A stretch of DNA of 64,000 nt from Candidatus Cloacimonadota bacterium. GTDB lineage: Bacteria; Muiribacteriota; UBA6191. Under the pieces are notes generated by a model. The model had not been told where the DNA came from and did no database searches. It saw only the letters and a list, made by a program, of their open reading frames with translations. Of this stretch, positions 1 through 6,732 are shown one piece after another. The stretch covers positions 1-64,000 of the forward strand of contig JAGSHD010000017.1 in assembly GCA_023954715.1 (NCBI GenBank). The letters run 5' to 3'. Made by a program: the position numbers and the translations under genes. The stretch's first letter is position 1. Each line of letters starts with the position of its first letter.

Positions 1-290
1 AACTAAGCTGGTTTCTCCTACAATTGTTTTGGCTTTTCTGGAATTACTGTTGTGATCTTAGTCTACTTCTAAACTGTACCTTCATGACCTTATCTTTCTC
101 TGTGTTGCCACAGCCTCCAACTGATCTTCAAGGTTTTGATCCCACAACTCTGGCCGGTCTGTCAGACGAATCCTTCAGTGGCTCCCAGTGTAACCTTTTG
201 AGCATGTCTTCGCCTCCCGAAGGAATTGAATCTTTAGCTCTTTGCTCTCGGGTGTTTTCGAAAGCCGTACATAGTCCCACAGGTTGATAC
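1..290. other. Compositional island, no recognised gene
   Basis: This stretch is visibly richer in G+C than the DNA after it. A plus frame is open from the window edge to a stop at 285-287. One minus frame gives two protein-like stretches separated by a single TGA. I recognise neither. A perfect 5-bp hairpin at 208-222 has a CCTCC loop; read on the minus strand that loop is GGAGG, and an ATG at 205 opens a 25-codon frame (128-205). The tract is also bounded by exon-like signals: a pyrimidine run ending in CACAG near 113, and CACAG followed by GTTGAT near 283. This may be a gene remnant, a structured RNA or foreign DNA; nothing decides between them. Confidence 0.3.
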
Positions 291-451
291 CATAAGTCAA
301 GAAAAAGATTGAATTATTTTTATTTTGTTGAATTTATTTTTGTTGAAGGCTTGACGGATTTTGTAAGTTTGGCTTGTTTACTGGGGTTTAGGCACTATTT
401 TCATTCTCTGCATAAGTTAGTAAAGTATCTAAAATTTTACTTCACACCTAG

Positions 452-1546
452 TTAGTGTTCCCCATAAACCCCAACAATTCGATCTACTCGCTCTTCCCAA
501 TCATATAGTTGGGCTTTTTGTTGACAGGCTTTGGAGAGTCGATACTTTTGCTCGTTTGTTAACTTAGATAAACTTGAATAAGTGCTTTCATCACTTTCAA
601 ACTGAATCAAATGCCCTGTATCACTATTTTTAATAAAGTGATTAAAGGCTTCATTATCCTCTAAAATTAAAGTACAGCCAGCGGCCATAGCTTCTACTAT
701 AGATAAACCAAAGCCTTCATATTGAGAGGACGAGACAAAGATACCAGCAGTTTTATATTGCTCAATTAACCCTTCTCTTGAAATACGTCCTAAAAACTTT
801 ACATGATTTTGTAAACCTATGCTTTCACATAAGGACTCAACTGCCAAGCGATTAGAATCATCTCCAACTAAGCATAACTCCAAATCTTGATAGTCTAACT
901 TAGAAAACCACTTCAAAAGAACATCTACACGCTTATGCTCTAAAAAACCACCGACATACAAGAGCTTATTGTAATTACAAGGATTTGAGTAACCCTTAAA
1001 AGGAGCCAAATTAACCCCATTTTCTATTAAATGTATCGCATTATTTGTACTAGAAAACAACTCATAATCTTGCTTTGAACAAGCCATTACAGCATCAACT
1101 TTAGATAAGGATAATTTAGACAAGGTTTTAAACCAAAGCTTTTTGAACCATAGGTTTTTATCTGAATGAAAGATTCCTCCATGAGTGGTGAAAACTAGCT
1201 TTCTCTTCTTTTTACTAAAAAAGCTTTCTAAAACGAAATAGTCCAAGAATCGATCTAAGCCATGAATATGAATCACATCATAATGATCTAAAGATAAATC
1301 ACTGATTGCTGGTAAAAAAAAACTTCGAGGGCCAATGGCATTGACTCTAGATATATTGATGGAGCTCTCTCCAATGTTTAATACTTCAAAATTTTTATAT
1401 TGATCGCCCGTATTAAAGTCATACGATAAAGTTAAAACATCGATTTCATATCCACGAGCTAATAGGCTTTCACAAAGGTCAAATACATATTGTTGCATTC
1501 CACCACAAGAAGGGTAAAATTGACGTACTACTTGTAATACCCTCAA
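452..1546 (-). CDS. GT4-family glycosyltransferase
   Basis: Predicted cytoplasmic GT-B retaining glycosyltransferase that would transfer a sugar from a nucleotide donor to a growing surface glycan. The N-terminus has the acceptor-domain pattern VVRQFYPSCGGMQQYV. The C-terminal donor domain has YVGG near residue 198 and the GT4 EX7E motif (EGFGLSIVE) near residue 277. At 364 residues the length is usual for the family. The start is TTG and overlaps the upstream stop in TTTGAGG; a good ribosome-binding site (AGAGAGG) lies just upstream, which supports it. It is the last gene of a five-gene minus-strand operon with a GT2 enzyme, an O-antigen ligase-like protein and a second GT4. Donor and acceptor cannot be read from the sequence. 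Confidence 0.9.
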   Translation of the reverse strand: MRVLQVVRQFYPSCGGMQQYVFDLCESLLARGYEIDVLTLSYDFNTGDQYKNFEVLNIGESSINISRVNAIGPRSFFLPAISDLSLDHYDVIHIHGLDRFLDYFVLESFFSKKKRKLVFTTHGGIFHSDKNLWFKKLWFKTLSKLSLSKVDAVMACSKQDYELFSSTNNAIHLIENGVNLAPFKGYSNPCNYNKLLYVGGFLEHKRVDVLLKWFSKLDYQDLELCLVGDDSNRLAVESLCESIGLQNHVKFLGRISREGLIEQYKTAGIFVSSSQYEGFGLSIVEAMAAGCTLILEDNEAFNHFIKNSDTGHLIQFESDESTYSSLSKLTNEQKYRLSKACQQKAQLYDWEERVDRIVGVYGEH

Positions 1547-2559
1547 AATGCCTCTCTTTTTCGATCTCTTTTATTCAAGAAATAGACTTTACCAAAGATA
1601 TAAAAGCCCTGATGAACCAATGGATATAAAACAATATTAATCAAATAATAATGTAGATCTTGAACTTTTGGAGAAAATTTTCTGAGGATTAAAACAGCTA
1701 ATAAAAGATATCCTAGTAAAAAGATAACCCCAAATATTGGCTCTTGAAACAACAGACCTAACATACTCAAACAGATCATCAAACTAACTAACTCTCTAGT
1801 CTGACGGGTTTTTAAAACCCCTTTTTGAACCCAACCACCAATGTACTTTTTAGCCATAGGGTTTTTGCGCTTGAAATATGCTTCAAAAAAGTATTTTCGA
1901 GCATCTTTAATGATAAACCACGGGTCAAAACCCTCATGTACCGGATGAAAAGCCACCAAAGCCTTATTCAGTAAAATTTGACCTAAAGCTAAAGCATGTA
2001 GACCTAAATCAGTATCTTCACGAAAGTGAATCCCAAGCGGTGAATAAAAATAGTGTTCATCAAAACCACCTAAGCGTAAAAAAACATCCTTTTGATACAA
2101 AATATTACCGGAGCCAAATCCACCACAAAAATCATCTGTTGAGGCTGATGTACTCAATCCTGAAGTATTTTTTTCAACTTTGGTTACCCCTTCAATCCCA
2201 ACTATTTTTTCGTTTAAGTCCAAGTCTTGCAATACTTGAAAATAATCTTCTTGAATCGTTAAATCATCATCTAAAAATAATAGTGAGTTATACTGTGCTA
2301 GGCTAGCTCCATGGTTTCGGGCATAAGACGGCCCTTTATTTTCTTTTAGTATTTGATAGTTTACCTGAAATTGATCTAATAACTTTGATAACTGATCACT
2401 GATATGAACGTCCGAGCCATCAGAAACGACAATCGTTTCAGTGATGATAGGCTCTTTCACAAAGCCTTTTGCCATATCAATTGATTCCAAAAGAGAAACT
2501 AGGCAATCAATACGATTTTTTGTTGGAATAACAATGGAGATTCCCTCAGCTAGATTCAT
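1543..2559 (-). CDS. GT2-family glycosyltransferase with C-terminal membrane segments
   Basis: Inverting-type GT-A glycosyltransferase. The N-terminal sequence ISIVIPTKNR is the nucleotide-sugar binding strand, and LLFLDDDLTI near residue 93 carries the DXD-like metal/donor motif. An HFREDTDLG segment near residue 178 is the usual region of the catalytic acid (ED). Hydrophobic stretches at about residues 258-292 suggest two membrane helices, so the enzyme is probably held at the inner membrane facing the cytoplasm. The gene starts with ATG inside the end of the upstream polymerase/ligase gene (14-bp overlap) and its stop overlaps the next GT4 start, so translation is probably coupled. The sugar specificity is not readable. 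Confidence 0.88.
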   Translation of the reverse strand: MNLAEGISIVIPTKNRIDCLVSLLESIDMAKGFVKEPIITETIVVSDGSDVHISDQLSKLLDQFQVNYQILKENKGPSYARNHGASLAQYNSLLFLDDDLTIQEDYFQVLQDLDLNEKIVGIEGVTKVEKNTSGLSTSASTDDFCGGFGSGNILYQKDVFLRLGGFDEHYFYSPLGIHFREDTDLGLHALALGQILLNKALVAFHPVHEGFDPWFIIKDARKYFFEAYFKRKNPMAKKYIGGWVQKGVLKTRQTRELVSLMICLSMLGLLFQEPIFGVIFLLGYLLLAVLILRKFSPKVQDLHYYLINIVLYPLVHQGFYIFGKVYFLNKRDRKREAF

Positions 2560-3940
2560 AACTCTGAGCCTCTTGTTTTAAGTTTTTCAAAAAAAAGAAA
2601 AAGTAAAATGTAATAATTTGTACTTTGAAGACTGGCTCAAAAAAGCTTACCAACATCAACGCTACAAAAAGACTGATAAACAATTGATAAAATAATTTAC
2701 TTTCGCCCTGTAGTTTGGGATAACTTTTTTTAATTAGATATAAAACACCCAATACAAAAAATGAAAAGCCCATACAACCGATCAAGCCAGTCTCTGCCAT
2801 AAGTCCTGTATAAAAACCATCGGCATCATGAAACTTAGTTAAGTGGGGATACATGCCCAAACCAATACCCTCTATAGGGTTTTCAAGAAATAGTTTTACA
2901 GCCGCTTTATAGTTTTCTAAACGACCTAGTGTTGATCGAATATTATACATAATTACTTCGTTTTTTGATCCTGAAAACAGATAAAATACGCTGACAATTC
3001 GATGATACACGTCTTTTGGCATAAGATATAAAGATGATATTGATAAAATTGGCAAAAACACCAAAGTAATAGGAATCAACTGAGATTTTCTACGGTCTTT
3101 AATCCATTCAAAAAAGCGAAACAAAATAAAAACACCAAGTGCAACGCCTAAAATAAACATTCCGTTGCGTGATAGTGCTAGCTTTAAACTCAATAGATTA
3201 CATAAAATTGCTATGCTAAAAAACAATCGATAACGAGCAAAGCGCACATAACCCATACAGGCTAAAATTACCATGAAACCAGCATACATAGACAACACCA
3301 AAGAGTCATCAAATGTTCCCGGCACACCTAAACGATAGGTAATCACTCCGTCTACTTCACTAGGAAAAGTATATCCATTTAACTTTTGCCAAAAAGCGAT
3401 CAAAGTGATCACACAAGATGAAGCTAAGATAGCAGCTACAAATTTTTCTAGCTGTTTTGGCTTTAAATCCTCCATAATATAGTAGGTTAAAAAGAAGTTT
3501 ACCAAATAGGATACAAAGTCTCTAAGAGAAATCATTTGGTCTGGAGATCGAAAGATTAATAAAAATAGGACGCTTAAAAAACAAGCACTACCAATCAAAA
3601 CACTATCGATTCGTTTTTTATTTTGTTCTGAGAAAGAGTGTAAAATATTCCATCCCCCAAAACCTAGTAAAAAGAGATCAAACCAGTTTAATACACGCCC
3701 TCCTATTGCAACCCCTAAATCAGGAAACAAAGGTATAAACACCCCTAAAAATAAGAATAAAAAATAAATTGTATTTTTAGTCCAAAACTGCGGGATAATC
3801 ATAGCCAAAAACATAGAAAATACAAATGCTAAAGGCGGTGATATAAAAATCATCAAAACAAAAAAGGATACTAAAAAAATATAAAGTGCCACCCACTTAC
3901 TAGCAGATATTATCTCTTGTATTTTTAGTTTTAGTAACAT
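2546..3940 (-). CDS. O-antigen ligase/polymerase-like membrane protein (Wzy/WaaL type)
   Basis: A 464-residue protein with about eleven or twelve hydrophobic segments. The large loop before the last helices carries the family signature: GIGLGMYPHLTKFHDADG, followed by a MAETGLIG segment. Members polymerise O-antigen-type repeat units or ligate glycan to lipid A core or to proteins at the periplasmic face of the inner membrane. Polymerases and ligases cannot be separated by sequence alone. The ATG directly follows the TAG of the upstream GT4 gene, and the 3' end overlaps the GT2 gene by 14 bp. No Wzx flippase or chain-length regulator lies in this operon, so the export partner must be encoded elsewhere. 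Confidence 0.85.
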   Translation of the reverse strand: MLLKLKIQEIISASKWVALYIFLVSFFVLMIFISPPLAFVFSMFLAMIIPQFWTKNTIYFLFLFLGVFIPLFPDLGVAIGGRVLNWFDLFLLGFGGWNILHSFSEQNKKRIDSVLIGSACFLSVLFLLIFRSPDQMISLRDFVSYLVNFFLTYYIMEDLKPKQLEKFVAAILASSCVITLIAFWQKLNGYTFPSEVDGVITYRLGVPGTFDDSLVLSMYAGFMVILACMGYVRFARYRLFFSIAILCNLLSLKLALSRNGMFILGVALGVFILFRFFEWIKDRRKSQLIPITLVFLPILSISSLYLMPKDVYHRIVSVFYLFSGSKNEVIMYNIRSTLGRLENYKAAVKLFLENPIEGIGLGMYPHLTKFHDADGFYTGLMAETGLIGCMGFSFFVLGVLYLIKKSYPKLQGESKLFYQLFISLFVALMLVSFFEPVFKVQIITFYFFFFLKNLKQEAQSYESS

Positions 3941-4927
3941 CTATATCAAGCTATGGTAAAAGTTTAAAGTATCAGAAACGACCTGTTCCCATGAAGGCAC
4001 AAGCTTGGATTGGTCTATCTCATTTTGCATTTGTTGATATTTATCCTGATCTGTAGATAAATCTACCATCAGCTTTGCCAGCTCTTGTGAGTTTTGAAAA
4101 AAGTACCCTGATTTTGTATCTTGCAACTGGTTTAAATTACCTCCAACCGGAGTAGATAGATTAACTGTATTACCAAGAAACTGACCCTCGGCCATGGATA
4201 GCGAACATCCCTCATAAAAAGATGCGTTGATTTGAAAGCTATATTTTTTGTAAACCTCACGAACCTTATTCCAAGGCAATGCCCCTAAAGATACTAATCC
4301 TTCATCTTGTATAGATACGTCTCCACCAAGTACATACAGCTTAATCTCTGGATTGGTCTTTCGCGCTAAGCGTAATCCATCTAAAATCATTTGAAATCGT
4401 TTTACTTTATCAGTAAATCGTCCGCAAAATATAAAACTAGGACTTAGTTGTTTATCACCTTCAAAACGATCTTTTTCAAAGCCACCGCCTGAATGAATCA
4501 TGGTAACAGGGCCCTTAAAACCCATTTGTCGAATCTCAGATCTAGCCCAGTCGCTTACTGCGATGATCCCATCTTTATTTTTAGTCGATTGATACTCCAT
4601 CCACAACCAAGTCCAAAATTTAGGATGTAACCAAAGCCATGGTCGAACAAATAAGTTGCCTAAAATTGTACCGTGAAAGATGTGAATATATTTTTGTGAT
4701 TTAGGAAGCTCTTGTCCGCCAAAAATCGCATGAGAAATACACAAATCGAAACTCTGTGTATGAACTTGATCGGTTGCTAGAACTGGGCACGAAATATCAT
4801 CTGAGCCTTTATCTGAAATTAAAGTGACTTCTATATCACTAGGACAAGCTTGTATAAAAGATAAAACATATCTTTCAACACCACCAACTTTTGAATAGTC
4901 ATAAGGAGCATATATAGCTAATTTCAT
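3941..4927 (-). CDS. GT4-family glycosyltransferase
   Basis: Second GT-B retaining glycosyltransferase of the operon, 328 residues. The N-terminus MKLAIYAPYDYSKVGGVERY is the classic GT4 acceptor-domain start with a GGVER loop. The donor domain has FIFCGRFTDKVKRF near residue 165 and the EX7E motif EGCSLSMAE near residue 239. A clear ribosome-binding site (AGGA, seven bases upstream) fixes the ATG. It sits between the small membrane protein at 4945 and the polymerase/ligase gene and abuts the latter (TAGATG). The role is inferred from context as one of at least three sugar-adding steps in a surface polysaccharide. Confidence 0.9.
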   Translation of the reverse strand: MKLAIYAPYDYSKVGGVERYVLSFIQACPSDIEVTLISDKGSDDISCPVLATDQVHTQSFDLCISHAIFGGQELPKSQKYIHIFHGTILGNLFVRPWLWLHPKFWTWLWMEYQSTKNKDGIIAVSDWARSEIRQMGFKGPVTMIHSGGGFEKDRFEGDKQLSPSFIFCGRFTDKVKRFQMILDGLRLARKTNPEIKLYVLGGDVSIQDEGLVSLGALPWNKVREVYKKYSFQINASFYEGCSLSMAEGQFLGNTVNLSTPVGGNLNQLQDTKSGYFFQNSQELAKLMVDLSTDQDKYQQMQNEIDQSKLVPSWEQVVSDTLNFYHSLI

Positions 4928-4944
4928 GGATCGTCCTGATCAAT

Positions 4945-5604
4945 TTATGATTGAACATTAGAGTCGTTTTCTATCTCTTTCAAAATCTTATAAGAGGACA
5001 TTGCCCCTAATTTAGATTTTAACATTTTTGTGTAACGATCCTTATAAAAACTTTTAATTCGTAGATAATTTTTTAGTGAATAACTCACTTTAGATAAATA
5101 CTCTTTGTTACGCTTGGAGCCATAAGTCCTAGTTGGATTAATCTCCATGAGCTTTTCAAACATCAAAGAATAATAGTAATAGTGATTAGGATCTTTAGTC
5201 GCAGCTATCTTGAGAAGGTCTATCCCATCCTTATTTTTTTTTGAGTCGTGTAAAAATCGAGCTTGTAGAAACTTTAATTCTGAATGTCTTAAATAAAACA
5301 AGGGGTCTCCACCATATAAACTTTGAGCTAATTGAAAGCTTTTTTCAGATTGCTCTAGTTGCTTTACATCCCCATTTTGTAAAAAAGATTTCATGCAAAA
5401 CCAAGCATAATAATAATGAGCCCAATCATCCTTGTCATAAGTAGCAACCCACTTTTTTGAACTTGCCATACCTTCTTTTATTTGATCATTCTCAATAAAA
5501 TAAATACAGGAGGATTTGAAGTTTTCTCTTAAGAATAACCCCTTAGCACAATAGGCAAAGATACCCGAAACGGATAAAAAAATTAAAATGGATAGCTGCT
5601 TCAC
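4945..5604 (-). CDS. Small membrane-anchored TPR-like protein, unknown function
   Basis: About 220 residues. An N-terminal hydrophobic segment (QLSILIFLSVSGIFAYCA) acts as signal anchor or uncleaved signal, followed by a helical soluble region probably in the periplasm. Aromatic and Ala residues recur in a TPR-like pattern (WAHYYYAWFCMKSF, FYLRHSELKFLQARF, HYYYYSLMFEKL). The frame is open to a TTG at 5613, but GTG at 5604 puts Met-Lys-Gln directly before the hydrophobic core, so I prefer it; neither start has a strong ribosome-binding site. It is the first gene of the polysaccharide operon. Such small TPR membrane proteins are often found with O-antigen ligase-like genes and may help glycan assembly, but that is inference. 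Confidence 0.7.
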   Translation of the reverse strand: MKQLSILIFLSVSGIFAYCAKGLFLRENFKSSCIYFIENDQIKEGMASSKKWVATYDKDDWAHYYYAWFCMKSFLQNGDVKQLEQSEKSFQLAQSLYGGDPLFYLRHSELKFLQARFLHDSKKNKDGIDLLKIAATKDPNHYYYYSLMFEKLMEINPTRTYGSKRNKEYLSKVSYSLKNYLRIKSFYKDRYTKMLKSKLGAMSSYKILKEIENDSNVQS

Positions 5605-5645
5605 AAGTCCCAATCAATGACGCTCAAAAATTTGTTGGTCTTTAC

Positions 5646-5673
5646 ATTGTAGTCCAAGAAAGCTGCTTTTGAA
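5646..5673 (-). promoter_or_regulatory. Predicted promoter of the polysaccharide operon
   Basis: On the minus strand TTCAAA (5668-5673) is followed after 16 bases by TACAAT (5646-5651), a reasonable sigma-70-type pair. Transcription would start about 5639, 25-35 bases before the first gene. It lies directly beside the intergenic repeat at 5706-5796, which points the other way. Confidence 0.45.
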
Positions 5674-5705
5674 AAGGTTTTGAGGGAATTATTTACTCGT
5701 ACGCA

Positions 5706-5796
5706 ATACCCAAATGCAAGTGATTTACTGTTTTGGGTTAATAATCATCCAGCTCAAAACATAGTTTTGATAAAGCTATCTAAGCTTTTTGGTTTT
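5706..5796 (+). repeat. Intergenic repeat family copy 1, terminator-like 3' end
   Basis: About 90 bp that recurs on the minus strand at 62161-62256 (close to 80 percent identical by eye) and in part at 51343-51411. It can form three hairpins: ACCCAAA (5708-5714) with TTTGGGT (5732-5738); CAAAAC with GTTTTG around an ATA loop (5755-5769); and AAAGCT with AGCTTT (5772-5788) running into a T-run. TTAATAATCAT stays between the first two. The last hairpin looks like a factor-independent terminator on this strand, so the unit may be a small RNA or leader. It lies between two minus-strand genes and faces away from both. Confidence 0.65.
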
Positions 5797-5910
5797 CATT
5801 TTAAAGGGAAAAGCAATTATGAATGAGAATTATTTAATAGGGTCAAAAATACTATAAATTGCCACACTATACAGTGCTTGTATTTTCAGTAGAGAAATAG
5901 GCCTATGGAC

Positions 5911-6705
5911 TTACAGCCCTTTGAATTCAACCCAACCATCATGAATCTTTATTTCATCTAGTTTTAGGGGAATCAAATCCATTAAAGCAAACTTATTTAG
6001 CTTTAAGACAGGGTTTACCTTGTTCGCTAAATTGGAGATTAAAAACCCCGGAATTTTTAATGAGTTAATACTAACTCTTCTAGTTCTGAAGTCTACGGTT
6101 TGATCTTCTTTGTTTACAACAAATTTACCTTCCGTCTTTAATCTTGAAGAGAAAAATGTAGTTCTTACTTTTGCTGAAAAATACATTTTATCTTTATCTA
6201 AATGTACTCTAGGCTGAGACAATCTTAGTCTCTTTCGTTCTGACTCTAAATAATGATTAATAGAGTCCTCTTCGATTCGTAGATTGAACTTTACGTTGTC
6301 CATTTTTTTGATTTCTAGTTTTCCACTACTAAGAAGTTTATCTACATCAAATTGTATATCTTCAACAATGATCCGAGCTTTTTTAATCTCTAGTTTTTCA
6401 ATCCCTTGTAGACTTCCTTTACGAAACCGGATATCTAATCTCGAGAATTTTCCGTTTAAAACATCTTTTCGCATTGTTGGAAAGAATAAAACCTTTAAGC
6501 TATCTCCTACTGGTAAATATTCCATAAGGCCTAATTTAAAGGCATCTTGAACCGTTTTAACTTCGCTGGCACCTGCTTTTTTGATCTCTTGCAGCCTATG
6601 GACTATATCTGTTTTAAGATCTAAATCTAATTTAGATTTAGCCACTACAACATGCTGAAAGGACAGCAACAAAAATATTTTAAAAAAAGAAGATAATTTG
6701 CTCAT
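5911..6705 (-). CDS. Exported LmeA-like (DUF2993-type) protein
   Basis: 264 residues with a clear N-terminal signal peptide (hydrophobic core IFLLLSF, Ala-rich end near residue 22). The mature part is a beta-rich repeat with the pattern seen in DUF2993/LmeA proteins: KLEIKKARIIVEDIQFDVDK, then LRIEEDSINHYLESE, then DFRTRRVSINSLKIPGF and a C-terminal DEIKIHDGWVEFKG. LmeA of mycobacteria is a phospholipid-binding periplasmic protein; similar proteins occur in many diderms. It follows the 802-residue lipoprotein gene by 27 bp on the same strand, so the two probably share a transcript. The AAGGAG ribosome-binding site sits unusually close to the ATG. The family call is from pattern, not from a search. 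Confidence 0.55.
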   Translation of the reverse strand: MSKLSSFFKIFLLLSFQHVVVAKSKLDLDLKTDIVHRLQEIKKAGASEVKTVQDAFKLGLMEYLPVGDSLKVLFFPTMRKDVLNGKFSRLDIRFRKGSLQGIEKLEIKKARIIVEDIQFDVDKLLSSGKLEIKKMDNVKFNLRIEEDSINHYLESERKRLRLSQPRVHLDKDKMYFSAKVRTTFFSSRLKTEGKFVVNKEDQTVDFRTRRVSINSLKIPGFLISNLANKVNPVLKLNKFALMDLIPLKLDEIKIHDGWVEFKGL

Positions 6706-6732
6706 ATCTCCTTATTCGAACAAAAAAGTCGA

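Noticed and set aside
24-287. Plus-strand 87-codon frame as a gene
   Set aside because: TTG start without ribosome-binding site, no recognisable protein, hydrophobic and low-complexity at the start; kept only as part of the island.
282-294. 13-base match AGGTTGATACCAT also near 62460
   Set aside because: Chance matches of this length are expected many times in 64 kb.
5911-5925. Sequence error creating a split gene between 5911-6705 and 6733-9141
   Set aside because: The second has its own signal and start; the first has its own signal peptide, so these are two proteins.
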